This document shows, piece after piece, positions 27,473-35,995 of a stretch of 64,000 nucleotides of DNA. Position numbers and translations under genes: made by a program. The stretch covers positions 310,001 through 374,000 of the forward strand of contig JAGSNX010000003.1 in NCBI GenBank assembly GCA_018139225.1, in the 5' to 3' direction. Positions within the stretch are counted from its first letter, which is position 1; the number at the start of each line of letters is the position of its first letter. The notes under the pieces were generated by a model, which was given only the letters and a program-made list of their open reading frames with translations, was not told the origin of the DNA and ran no database searches. Origin of the DNA: Microvirga sp. SRT01. Its GTDB lineage: Bacteria; Pseudomonadota; Alphaproteobacteria; Sphingomonadales; Sphingomonadaceae.

Positions 27473-28433
27473 CTAAGCGGCGAAAGCGCGGTAAACCTCG
27501 TCCGCTAGGTCGCGTGCGGTCTCGTGGGCCAGCGTAGCCAACCATGGCGGCCGGACCTGTCGGGTGCGGCCTTGCGCTCGACGTCCTGCAAAATCGACTC
27601 GCTCCTCGGATCGAGCGAGATCAGGTCGCGCGGCGGCGTTCCGGCCCCGGCGCGCTCGCCGAACGCCAGGCCGAGCACGCTGTCCCTGACGCCCCGTCGT
27701 TGACGAGCAGGTCGAAGTTGCGGACCGCCTCGCTTCGGTCGGCGGCCTGATCCGGCGCCCCGCCCATCGGCGACGCGGTCGACACCGCTGGCCAAGGCGC
27801 AGGCCCGGCGGCCCATCCGGCGGGATACGACGGCCGTAAAGCACGGCATCGACCGGGTCGACGAGGCACGGCGGGCTTATCCTGAGCCGGTACTCCTCCG
27901 CCCGCGCGCTCGTCCTCACCCGGACGCAGGCGGCGAGTGTCGCCGTGGTGATCAATCCTCCGTCGTTAAAGGCCGCCGCCTCCTCGCCCCACAGCGCGTC
28001 GGCGCTGACGCCCGAGAAGACGCACTTGCCCGGCTCGTTCGAGGCGGGGTCGGCAAGCATGTAGCCCCTGCTGCCCGTCCTAGCAGGCGGCCAGCAAATC
28101 GAAGGCCGGGCTGTCCGCCGGCTCGCCCTGGACAACCACGCCGCGAGGGGAATCCAGCCGCATGAGTTCTAGGTTCTTGCGGGCTTCCCGGCAGGCGTCG
28201 GTAATCACGGTGATGCGCTTGACCCCGGTGAGTGCGATCTCGTTGCAGAAGGCGCTGGAAACCATTCGGTACCTATGCTTCAGCGAGTCGCTGAACAGCC
28301 ACGAGATCGACCCGAAGCTCGCGTCTGTCAGCCCGTGGCCGCAGAACGCGAGGAGTAGTTGGACCGGTATGGTGATCTGTCCGTGCTGCGCGGACGGTCT
28401 GGTCGCGCTTTGAGATCCCGCCGGTGGCAACAA
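27473..28433 (-). pseudogene. Caspase-like (peptidase C14) gene, decayed
   Basis: The first frame (28433-28080) has L-L-L-A-F-C-G-H-G-L-T (catalytic His in G-H-G) and R-I-T-V-I-T-D-A-C-R-E-A (catalytic Cys in D-A-C-R), the two hallmarks of caspase-like peptidases. It then hits TAG after F-D-L-L-A-A-C. The next frame resumes with G-Y-M-L-A-D-P-A-S-N-E-P-G-K-C-V-F-S-G-V and L-A-A-C-V-R-V, and a further frame shift is needed to reach the C-terminal D-L-I-S-L-D-P-R-S-E-S-I. The last part ends E-T-A-R-D-L-A-D-E-V-Y-R-A-F-A-A. At least one nonsense change and two shifts are visible, so it is dead. Bacterial caspase-like proteases often act in anti-phage or other conflict systems. Confidence 0.65.
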
Positions 28434-28568
28434 GCATACTTAACTGGGCTCTGTTACGGATCAACGCTGGACGTTGCCGACGTCTTCTTGGCCTACCGCG
28501 CGAGTGGCGCCGGCAGCGGCAAAACGGGCGGAACTGATCTCAAGAAGGGTCAGGGCAAACTTGATCCG

Positions 28569-29237
28569 ATGTCGGAAATCGTAGGGGATGCGGAAGGAGA
28601 GATCGCTCTTGCCGGCGTTGATCGATCGCGCCCGCTCGCCAGTAAGCTGGGCGGGCCAAAAGCGACTCCCCTATCGCTTCCGGGTGACGAGACTGCGCCG
28701 CCGATGGTCGACCGTCCAGTCGTAACTAGCGCCACGCCGAGCGCTCGGTCGACGGGCGCGACCGCGCGCGCGATCGGCGCCACTGCTCCCGCTCCGGTTG
28801 AATGGTCCAAGGCGCAGACGCCGCCGACCGGACCGGGCGCATCCGAGCGCTCTGCTTCGGCGGAACATCCGAGCGAACAAGTCCTTACGCACGCCGCCGC
28901 TCCCGCTCCGCTACCATCGTCCGCCCCAACCGTCGACGATGTCCCGGCAGGCGCACCACCGGCGCGGTTCGCGTCCGCTGCGCCCTCCGAAGCGACAGCA
29001 CGTGCAGCAGCGATCCTGCGTAGGGGGCAGGCCGGGTCGCTCAGTGCCTCCGGCTCACTTGCGCTCGACGGACCCCGGAGCGTGGCGACCATCACGGCGC
29101 GCTCGGGAGATGTGCGCGCGGATCGATTGATTGCGGCAATGGCGGCGTTCCAAGGCGGCGGAGAGATCGGCATGGGCGTTCTGTCGGCGGCAGCTCCGGT
29201 CGATCACCTGCTGGCGCAACTGGCGCCGGCGGTTTAG
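28569..29237 (+). CDS. Ala/Pro/Ser-rich protein of unknown function, upstream of the HlyC-like gene
   Basis: About 222 residues if the ATG at 28569 is used; the frame is open 70 codons further upstream, so the N-terminus is uncertain and the gene may be a remnant. Most of it is low-complexity (Ala, Pro, Ser, Thr with scattered charges) and probably disordered. The only ordered-looking piece is the C-terminus, D-R-L-I-A-A-M-A-A-F then L-L-A-Q-L-A-P-A-V. This resembles the short conserved tails seen on some alphaproteobacterial RTX or type I-secreted proteins; that link is from memory and unproven. It lies nine bases before the HlyC-type gene, so they form an operon. Confidence 0.5.
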   Translation: MSEIVGDAEGEIALAGVDRSRPLASKLGGPKATPLSLPGDETAPPMVDRPVVTSATPSARSTGATARAIGATAPAPVEWSKAQTPPTGPGASERSASAEHPSEQVLTHAAAPAPLPSSAPTVDDVPAGAPPARFASAAPSEATARAAAILRRGQAGSLSASGSLALDGPRSVATITARSGDVRADRLIAAMAAFQGGGEIGMGVLSAAAPVDHLLAQLAPAV

Positions 29238-29246
29238 GCGCGTACC

Positions 29247-29768
29247 ATGGATTGCAACGGTGCCCCCGCGACAGTAGCCGAGGCTCTCGGTCAGGTAACC
29301 TGGCTGTTCAGCCAGTCACCTGCGCACAAGCAGCTCAAGATCGCCGACCTTGAATGGTCGGTGATGCCAGCGCTTCTGCACGAGCAGTTCCGGGTGTTCC
29401 GGTTCGGTCCGTTGCCGGGGCTGGATCATATCGATCCGCATGCGTTCCCGCCGGGCATGGGCCGCGCAGGGCTTGAGCAGATGCCGCTTGGGGTTGCGCT
29501 TTGGGGCTGGCTGTCGGAAGCCGCCGAGGCAAAGGTAGAGCAAGGCGTACAGCTCGAGAGTGCCGACTGGAATTCGGGCGACCGGCTATGGCTACTCGAG
29601 CTGATCTCACCCTTCGCGACATCCGAAAACAAGCTTGCCGAAATCATGCTTGCCGATCTGATATCGGGTCCGTTCGCCGGCGAGCGGTTTAGTCTGCACA
29701 GGATCGATCCGACGACTGGACGCAAGGACAAGGTCACCGTTCACGGTACCAGCGGCCCTGTAGTTTGA
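29247..29768 (+). CDS. Toxin-activating lysine acyltransferase (HlyC family)
   Basis: 173 residues. HlyC-type enzymes take a fatty acid from acyl-carrier protein and attach it to lysines of an RTX protoxin in the cytoplasm. The match covers nearly the whole protein: L-G-Q-V-T-W-L-F-S-Q-S-P-A-H-K (with the catalytic His of S-P-x-H), then V-M-P-A-L-L-H-E-Q-F-R-V-F, P-L-G-V-A-L-W-G-W-L-S-E, D-W-N-S-G-D-R-L-W (the conserved Asp region) and L-I-S-P-F. No RTX toxin of the usual kind sits next to it. Candidates for a partner are the upstream Ala/Pro-rich protein and the RTX protease at 33311, whose gene is 3.5 kb away beyond IS debris. Confidence 0.88.
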   Translation: MDCNGAPATVAEALGQVTWLFSQSPAHKQLKIADLEWSVMPALLHEQFRVFRFGPLPGLDHIDPHAFPPGMGRAGLEQMPLGVALWGWLSEAAEAKVEQGVQLESADWNSGDRLWLLELISPFATSENKLAEIMLADLISGPFAGERFSLHRIDPTTGRKDKVTVHGTSGPVV

Positions 29769-30193
29769 TGAGGGAGGTCTGGGTCTTGCCCTTGGCCTTA
29801 CTCGCCAGCTGCGTGACAACCCCGGCTTGTCCTGACTTTGGAGTCGCCGCACTACAGTGCCGGGCTGAGCGCGGTGACAAGATTGCTCAACTTGAGCTTG
29901 GAAAAGCTTACGAATTCGGCAGTGACTTGGAGCAGAACTACACGCGCGCCGCCGACCTGTACAGGAGGGCAGGCGCCCAAGTATCAGGCACGACATACGT
30001 CTACTCACCACCTGTGGGGCAGTCGCGGGGTCAAGTTGTGGCCGTCCGGATCGGTCCCGACCAGACCGGGTTAGCTGAGGCGAAATATCGGTTGGGAATG
30101 CTGTATCGGCTTGGACGTGGTGTTGAGGAGAACCATGATCGTGCTGCAGAGCTGATCAACACAGCTTTGATAGAAGGCTACGTGGTGCGCTAG
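29768..30193 (+). CDS. Sel1-repeat-like lipoprotein
   Basis: 141 residues from the ATG at 29768; a TTG one codon earlier is also possible. Its first base is the last base of the HlyC-type stop. The lipobox is L-L-A-S-C. The mature protein has Sel1-like repeats: G-D-K-I-A-Q-L-E-L-G-K-A-Y-E-F-G and A-E-A-K-Y-R-L-G-M-L-Y-R-L-G-R-G-V-E-E-N-H-D-R-A-A, separated by a Pro/Gly loop. It is third in the operon with the HlyC-type gene; a scaffold role at the envelope is a guess. Confidence 0.75.
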   Translation: MREVWVLPLALLASCVTTPACPDFGVAALQCRAERGDKIAQLELGKAYEFGSDLEQNYTRAADLYRRAGAQVSGTTYVYSPPVGQSRGQVVAVRIGPDQTGLAEAKYRLGMLYRLGRGVEENHDRAAELINTALIEGYVVR

Positions 30194-30225
30194 ACTTCGC
30201 CTTTTGACATCGTCGGGGCGACGAT

Positions 30226-30414
30226 ATTTGTGACATAGGTCAGGACTCGTTGATCACAGCTAGAAGATGACAGTGCCTGCGAGGATAATGTTGGAGAAGA
30301 AGGCGGCAGGGCAGCGATCGTAGCGGGCGGCGACCCGACGCCAGTCTTTGAGGCGACCAAACATGATCTCGATACGGCCGCGACGTCGGCAGCGGCGCTT
30401 GTCGTATCTAGAGT
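30226..30414 (-). mobile_element. IS5-family 3' remnant (copy 1)
   Basis: On the reverse strand this encodes the C-terminal end of an IS5-type transposase, R-G-R-I-E-I-M-F-G-R-L-K-D-W-R-R, then A-R-Y-D-R-C. The plus-strand end is GTCAGGACTCGTTGATCA. A second copy with nearly the same end lies at 32096-32290, in the same orientation. Both lack the rest of the element, so they are dead fragments. Confidence 0.7.
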
Positions 30415-30572
30415 CACCGCACGAAAGTGAAGTTTACCTACGCTAGGATCGAAGGGCGGCGAACGCTGACGGTGCTAACGTCGAAAGGGTATGACGACCG
30501 CCTAGTCGAGGAGGGCGTGACGTGACCCCCGTTTCTTCATCCGCCTGGACCTAGAGACCGGCCCTGGAAGGA

Positions 30573-30848
30573 ATGGACGGAATGGAGCGGAAGCCATTTC
30601 CGGAAGAGCAGATCATCGGCGTCCTGAAGGAGGCCGAGGCAGGTGCGGTGGTGACGGAGGTGTGCCGCAAGCACGGGATGCCGAGCGCGACCTACTGTGC
30701 GTGGAAGGCGAAGTTCGGTGGCCTCGAGGTGTCCGACGCAAAGCGTCTGCGGGCGCTTGAAGTGGAGAACGCCCGGCTCAAACGGTTGCTGGCGGAGACG
30801 ATGCTTGACAACGCAGGTCTGAAGGACCTGCTGTCAAAAAAATGGTGA
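30573..30848 (+). CDS. IS3-family transposase OrfA
   Basis: 91 residues. The N-terminal HTH (F-P-E-E-Q-I-I-G-V-L-K-E-A-E-A-G, then V-C-R-K-H-G-M-P-S-A-T-Y-C-A-W-K-A-K-F-G-G) and the leucine-zipper-like helix R-L-R-A-L-E-V-E-N-A-R-L-K-R-L-L-A are standard for IS407-group OrfA. The end of the gene runs into a run of seven A residues (30836-30842), the usual slippage site for making OrfAB, and OrfB begins at the ATG overlapping it. Confidence 0.85.
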   Translation: MDGMERKPFPEEQIIGVLKEAEAGAVVTEVCRKHGMPSATYCAWKAKFGGLEVSDAKRLRALEVENARLKRLLAETMLDNAGLKDLLSKKW

Positions 30849-31673
30849 CGCCCGCCGCGAAGCGGGAGGCGGTCGCGCATCTCCAGACGGCGCTGGGTAT
30901 GAGCGAGCGGCGGGCGTGTATGGTTGTCGGAGCGGATCGCACAAGCATGCGATATCGCTCGTGCCAAGGAGAGGATGGCGACCTGCGGTCGCGTTTGCGT
31001 ACGCTGGCGCAGTGGCGCCGACGGTTCGGCTATCGGCGTCTGCACATCCTGCTGCGACGGGACGGCATCGCGATCAACCGCAAGAAGGCCCAGCGGCTCT
31101 ACCGTGAGGAAGGTCTGACGGTGCGTCGCCGAAGGGAAGAAAGCGCGCCGTCGGTGCGCGGGCACCAGCGCGCGTGCTCGCGCTACTCAACCAGCGCTGG
31201 AGCCTGGACTTCGTCCATGATCAGATGACCACGGGGCGGCGGTTTCGCATCCTCAACATCGTCGACGACGTGACGCGCGAGTGCTTGCGGGCGGTGCTGG
31301 ATACGTCGATCTCGGGCAAGCGGGTGGGGCGAGAACTGGCCGACCTGATCGCCCCCAGGATGATCTTCAGTGACAACGGGACCGAACTGACCTCGAACGC
31401 AGTGCTCGCATGGTCGGGCGATACCGGCGTTGAGTGGCACTATAGCGCACCATGCAATCCGACGCAGAACGTTCGCCGAAATCTTCAATGGTCGCATGCG
31501 CGACGAAATGCTCAACGAGATGCTGTTCTTCACGGTCCGCCAAGCGCGCTCGATCCTCGCGCTGAATCGATGATTACGACACAAAGCGACCGCACTCCTC
31601 GCTCGGCTATGCCACACCAGCGGCGTTCGCCGCACAATTCGAAAAACAACGGCCGGGCTTAAACCCGGCCGTT
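30842..31673 (+). pseudogene. IS3-family transposase OrfB, frameshifted
   Basis: The frame starting at 30842 has the normal beginning (R-E-A-V-A-H-L-Q, then R-A-C-M-V-V-G-A-D-R-T-S-M-R-Y) but shifts near 31160. The next frame carries Q-R-W-S-L-D-F-V-H-D-Q-M (first Asp) and R-M-I-F-S-D-N-G-T-E (second Asp). It shifts again near 31460, and the last part (G-R-M-R-D-E-M-L-N-E, with the Glu) is in a third frame. A few residues are also missing before the second Asp. The transposase cannot be made. Confidence 0.8.
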
Positions 31674-31748
31674 ACTTCACCCGCGCTCTTGCGCAACAAC
31701 GACGGTCGGTTTCTGGTTGCCGCTGGATGAAAGGCGGGGGTCACGTCA

Positions 31749-32095
31749 ATACTGAACAGCGTTCACGATAATCATTTGCCTGCCAGTTACATCGGCATCG
31801 GTAAGTATCGCAGCGTTCGAAACAGGTTCCGCATGCAGCACTCAACAGAATGTCGGCTTTTTTGTCTTGCAGAGGTTTTTAGTGCCCTTCCGCCCTGTCC
31901 GTCGAACTCTCGCTTTTGCAGAGGCTCGAGCACGGCGACGATACACCCATCTGCGATCGCTTTCGTATCGAACTCCGGCAGTTGAAGGTTGGCATCCACG
32001 ACATACGCCGCGTCGTCCCCGACCCTGTGATCGTGATCGACGAGCGACATACAAAATTACGATTGGCCCGAGCTGTGGCCGTCAGGGCGCCTAGG
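31749..32095. other. Interval with no convincing gene
   Basis: About 350 bases between the IS3 right end and the second IS5 remnant. An 87-codon frame on the reverse strand (32050-31787) has no start context or family resemblance. It may be the remains of an older gene cut by the flanking insertions. Confidence 0.4.
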
Positions 32096-32290
32096 GTCAG
32101 GACTCGTTGATCATAGCCAAAAGATGACGGTCGCAGCGGGGGCGATGGCGGAGAAGAAGGCGATGGGCAGCGGTCGTAGCGGGTGTCGACCCGGCGCCAG
32201 TCCTTGAGGCGGCCGAACATGATCTCGATGCGTCTGCGGCGCCGGTAGCGGCGCTTGTCGTACCGGACCGGCTCGCTGAGCACCTCTTTC
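32096..32290 (-). mobile_element. IS5-family 3' remnant (copy 2)
   Basis: It encodes on the reverse strand R-R-R-R-I-E-I-M-F-G-R-L-K-D-W-R-R-V-D-T-R-Y-D-R-C, the same transposase end as copy 1, with matching terminal bases GTCAGGACTCGTTGATCA at 32096-32113. It abuts a decayed IS3 orfA on its right. Together with copy 1 it brackets the IS3 element. Confidence 0.7.
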
Positions 32291-32299
32291 ACCTGATCG

Positions 32300-32660
32300 A
32301 TGCACCGACGACGCCCTGCGGGGCTCAGAAGTTTCCCCGCGCCGCCTAGCGCAGGATGAGATTGTCCAGCGTCAGGTCCGAGATCGCGCGGCGCAGCCGG
32401 AGGGCTCTCCTGAGCTTGTCGAAGGGTTCTCCTTCTACAGATCCTTCATGCGCGCCGAGCCTGATCCGTCTCCAAGCCACCCTACTCCTTGCGCCAGTGA
32501 TAGCAGGTCTGCATCGCTGACCGCGATGCGCCGACCGGCCTCGGCGGTCGTGCCGCCCTGACCCAGCATGATCTCAACCTCGCGCAGCGTGCCGGTAATC
32601 TCCTCAGGCTTGTGCTTCCTGGCAGGCGTTCGTCGTCCCTTACTCGATCCAGACCGCTAT
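32300..32660 (-). pseudogene. IS3-family orfA remnant
   Basis: The reverse strand reads H-K-P-E-E-I-T-G-T-L-R-E-V-E-I-M-L-G-Q-G-G-T-T, then, after a shift, M-Q-T-C-Y-H-W-R-K-E, and D-Q-A-R-R-M-K-D-L, a typical OrfA pattern but of a different group from the element at 30518. It is broken by shifts and a stop. Inside it lies the 17-base motif at 32409-32425. It has no partner orfB here. Confidence 0.6.
32409..32425. repeat. CCTGAGCTTGTCGAAGG dispersed motif
   Basis: The 17 bases CCTGAGCTTGTCGAAGG are a well-known very abundant short motif in sphingomonad and other proteobacterial genomes, usually found in intergenic hairpins. Here it sits inside a dead transposase gene, so it may have inserted there. 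Confidence 0.55.
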
Positions 32661-32699
32661 CGTCGATGAACCACTCAGAAGGGGCAGCTCTCTTGGGCA

Positions 32700-33310
32700 G
32701 ATGCACCCCAAAAAGCCAAACGAAAATAATTTCACTTTAGTCATTAACAATAAAGTTTTAACGCTGTTCCAAAACTGGGCAATTGATTACGCTACAGGAT
32801 GTTAGAATATTACATTGTGTCGCCGTGTAGATAACCGGTAATTAGGCCATTGAATTTGCGAAAAACAATTCGAACCCGCACTTGGAGTGAGGTGAATTCT
32901 CGCCTGACCTAACCATCTATAATATATAGACTTATTTGGCAGGCAGAGTCAGTACGAAAACTAGATTGGCATTGAGCCTGTACGGCGCGCCCTGGCCCTT
33001 GACTCAAAAATGGCTTTCACCCCTAATCAGCGCAGTAATCGCGTCGGGAGGGTAGTGGAGGTTCATCGATCACGCAGCCGTAGCAGCGGCCGTATCGCTG
33101 GAGTGACAAGTTCGGGAAAACATACATCCGCTGGCCATAATCGTCGCGCGTCGGGAGATGCGCATCGATCGGACGGCATGCCGAAATTTGACCGTAGAGC
33201 CGTGTCCGCAACGTGCCGGGCCGGGGATCGGCGCGCCCCAAAGTCATCGGGACCGAGTTTCCATGATCGTCCGACATTGGCTGTCATCTATTCAGGGAGG
33301 TTATACGACG
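32700..33310. other. AT-rich non-coding stretch before the secretion locus
   Basis: About 600 bases without a supported gene. The part 32720-32950 is clearly AT-rich, with runs such as AATAATTTCACTTTAGTC and TATAATATATAGAC, and contrasts with the GC-rich sequence on either side. It could hold the promoter of the RTX protease operon. A frame is open from 33158 into the protease gene but has no start signal; GGAGG at 33296-33300 supports the ATG at 33311. Confidence 0.5.
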
Positions 33311-35938
33311 ATGGGCTATAGTTCGAACTTCACGGCGGCGAACGCGACGCTTGGATTTGCTGCCGATGCGAACGTCGCAGCAGCGGTAGCCGCGCCGCCG
33401 ACAGGAAAGGCTTACGACGTCAGGACCGGCCTTGCAGTCACCACGGCGTTCGACTTCTATGTGCCCGCTACGAATGCTGAAACCCTGCGCCAGTGGCACC
33501 TGACCCGGCTCGGCGATATCCTTCCGGTATGGCAGGAATTTACCGGTCGCGGCGTCAGCGTCGGCATCTATGACGAAGGTGTGCAGAGCACGCATTGGGA
33601 CTTGAGCGCCAATTACGATTCATCGCGTCATGTCGTCATCGACGGCGTCACGATCGGTGGCAACGAGGTTCCGGGGCCGCACGGCACCTCGGTTGCCGGC
33701 CTGATCGGTGCTGCCCTCAACGGTCGCGGTGGCGTCGGTGTCGCATTCAACGCCTCGCTCACCAGCGTGAACATCTTCGATCCCGACAGCCCCCTCTATG
33801 TGAATGGCGGCGCGTCGTTCTTCGATGCCATGTCCCAGATGAACCGGTATGACGTCACCAACCATAGCTGGGGTTCATACAACCCGCTTATCAGGTCGTC
33901 CAATTCGCGCGGCGTCGTGGGAACGGCCCAGAACGCTCTCGCGCAGGCCGCGGAGATGGCCGCCGAGACGGGTCGAGCCGGGCTTGGAACGATTATCGTC
34001 GCTGCCGCGGGCAACACGCCGGACGATGGCCAGAACGATGGCTGGAAGACCGATCGCCACACTATCGCGGTGTCCGCCTATCGAGAGGCCGATGGTGCGG
34101 CATCGAGTTACAGCAACCACGGACCGCACCTCCTCGTCGCGGCGCCGTCCAGCGATAGCGCAATAATCGGTGGCACCGGTCTCGTCACGACGGACCTGCT
34201 CGGCGAGGCCGGCTACAATACCTCCTTCGATCCGCAGGGCGCAGCCGACTATACCAATCAGTTCGGCGGTACGTCGGGCGCGACGCCGATCGTCACCGGT
34301 GTCGTGGCATTGATGCTCGACGCCAACGACGATCTCGGCTGGCGCGACGTCAGGAACATTCTCGCGGCCTCGGCCAAGCTGCCGGTGGCGTTCGAAACCG
34401 GACCCGTCGCCATCAACTTTCAGTCCGGTTCGAGCACGGCACGGAGCGTCCTGAACGAACGGTCTTTCCAGCTCGCCGGCGATGCCGCGGGCTGGAACGG
34501 CGGTGCGATGCACTACAGCAACGACTATGGCTATGGCGCGGTCGATGCCTATAACGCGGTGCGGATGGCCGAAGTGTGGTCGCTGTTCGGAGCGGCCGGG
34601 ACATCCGCGAACGAGGTCTCGGTTTCCACGGGCGTGGTTCCCGTCGGGTTGACGTCGAACGGCTCGGTCAATTTCAACAGTGCCGCTCCCGGACAGTTCG
34701 CCGGCGGCTTCCTGGAAGAGCCCGTCAGGTTCAATTTCGCGGTCGGCCAGAACGTGGATGTCGAGCATATCGACCTGACGCTCAATTTCAGGATGCCGGT
34801 GGACGTCTACGGCAACGAGAACCAATTGTTGGGATCTGCCTTCGCGCAGATGTTCATCAGCCAGATCGCACTCGTCGCACCGGACGGCACGACCGCCTTC
34901 ACGGCCCAGACGGGTCAATTGGCGCAAGTCGACCGGAACTCTCCGGATCAGGAGTTCACGTTCGGATTCTCGGGATTCCGGGGCGTCGCAACGCAGGGTG
35001 AATGGACGCTTCAGTTCATGAATCTCGACTTCGACGCGAGGCCCTCGTTCTTCGGGCTCAACGACACCCGCCTGACGATCAACAGCCTGACGATGGACAT
35101 GTTCGGCGCAGGCGCGTCGCGTGACGACGTGCATAGCTATACCAGCGAGTTCTTCACGATGGCGGCCATCGCCGGAGAGGGGGCCCGTCGCACGCTGTCC
35201 GACACGAACGGTGGCAACGACTGGATCAACGCTGCGGCGGTGGCGGCGAACATCGACGTGTCGCTGGTCGAGGGCGCAACGACCCGCTTCGGCACGCAGG
35301 ATGCCTTCACGATCGCGGCGAACAGCCGGATCGAGAATGTGGTGACCGGCGACGGCGCCGATCGCCTGACCGGCAACGGGCTGGACAACAGGCTGTACGG
35401 CATGCGCGGTGCCGACTGGCTGAACGGCGGGGCCGGCAACGACAGGCTGTTCGGCGGTGCGGGCACCGATGTCTTCGCGTTCGATACGGCCGGGATCAGC
35501 GGTTTCGACCAGATCCTCGACTGGAGCGGGGGCGACCGGATCGCGACGACCAAGCAGCTGCGCGGTGCGGATGTGACGGGTCTCATCACGGTCGGTTCCA
35601 ACGCCTTGCTGCTGCTCGACAACAGCCTTCGCGGCGACACCGCGGAACTCGTCGGAGAGGGCGGCGCGGTACTGCGCGCAGCCGGTCGGTCCAGCGGCTA
35701 CTGGTGGTACGACTTCGTCTCCGCCGGGACGGACGGCTTCACCGATGGTCGCGTGATGGAGATGGCGTCGGTCCAGACCGGCTCCGTGAGCAGCGATGCC
35801 GGCGCACTGCCTGGAGCGTTCGCCGCATCGCTGGGTGCGAGCGGCGCCGGTACGACGTTCGAGATGCAGGACGCAGCCTTCTACCTGTACGACACGATGG
35901 GCGACGCCATGTCGACGGGCGCGCTGACCCTGGCCTGA
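33311..35938 (+). CDS. S8 serine protease with P-domain and RTX repeats
   Basis: 875 residues from the ATG at 33311 (GGAGG ten bases upstream). No N-terminal signal peptide, as expected for a type I secretion substrate. Subtilisin-like triad: Asp88 in G-I-Y-D-E-G-V, His124 in G-P-H-G-T-S-V-A-G, and Ser322 in G-G-T-S-G-A-T-P. A proprotein-convertase P-domain follows (about 460-600; V-A-P-D-G-T-T-A and G-E-W-T-L-Q-F). RTX nonapeptides are at about 678-730 (G-D-G-A-D-R-L-T-G, G-G-A-G-N-D-R-L-F-G-G-A-G-T-D), which bind calcium after export. The C-terminal 150 residues should hold the secretion signal. A strong terminator follows, but the export genes lie directly behind. Confidence 0.92.
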   Translation: MGYSSNFTAANATLGFAADANVAAAVAAPPTGKAYDVRTGLAVTTAFDFYVPATNAETLRQWHLTRLGDILPVWQEFTGRGVSVGIYDEGVQSTHWDLSANYDSSRHVVIDGVTIGGNEVPGPHGTSVAGLIGAALNGRGGVGVAFNASLTSVNIFDPDSPLYVNGGASFFDAMSQMNRYDVTNHSWGSYNPLIRSSNSRGVVGTAQNALAQAAEMAAETGRAGLGTIIVAAAGNTPDDGQNDGWKTDRHTIAVSAYREADGAASSYSNHGPHLLVAAPSSDSAIIGGTGLVTTDLLGEAGYNTSFDPQGAADYTNQFGGTSGATPIVTGVVALMLDANDDLGWRDVRNILAASAKLPVAFETGPVAINFQSGSSTARSVLNERSFQLAGDAAGWNGGAMHYSNDYGYGAVDAYNAVRMAEVWSLFGAAGTSANEVSVSTGVVPVGLTSNGSVNFNSAAPGQFAGGFLEEPVRFNFAVGQNVDVEHIDLTLNFRMPVDVYGNENQLLGSAFAQMFISQIALVAPDGTTAFTAQTGQLAQVDRNSPDQEFTFGFSGFRGVATQGEWTLQFMNLDFDARPSFFGLNDTRLTINSLTMDMFGAGASRDDVHSYTSEFFTMAAIAGEGARRTLSDTNGGNDWINAAAVAANIDVSLVEGATTRFGTQDAFTIAANSRIENVVTGDGADRLTGNGLDNRLYGMRGADWLNGGAGNDRLFGGAGTDVFAFDTAGISGFDQILDWSGGDRIATTKQLRGADVTGLITVGSNALLLLDNSLRGDTAELVGEGGAVLRAAGRSSGYWWYDFVSAGTDGFTDGRVMEMASVQTGSVSSDAGALPGAFAASLGASGAGTTFEMQDAAFYLYDTMGDAMSTGALTLA

Positions 35939-35946
35939 TCCGGCCG

Positions 35947-35979
35947 ACCGGGGCGGCGCCACGCCGCCCCGGTCCTTTT
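35947..35979 (+). terminator. Terminator between the RTX protease and the TolC-like gene
   Basis: ACCGGGGCGGCG, a CCA loop and CGCCGCCCCGGT form a perfect 12-bp stem followed by CCTTTTC. It lies nine bases after the protease stop. It probably limits read-through, so that the abundant substrate is made in excess of the exporter genes behind it. Confidence 0.88.
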
Positions 35980-35995
35980 CTTGACATCGGAGTCT

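Larger units (their letters stand above)
30518..31748 (+). mobile_element. IS3-family element, decayed (IS407-like)
   Basis: Left end TGACGTGACCCCCG at 30518-30531 and right end CGGGGGTCACGTCA at 31735-31748 are perfect 14-base inverted ends, and similarity continues inward (TTCATCC on the left, GGATGAA on the right). Inside are an intact orfA and a frameshifted orfB. No flanking direct repeat was seen. The element separates the HlyC-type operon from the secretion locus. Confidence 0.8.

Noticed and set aside
31787..32050. 87-codon reverse frame between IS remnants
   Set aside because: No recognisable family, start signal or coupling; most likely debris.
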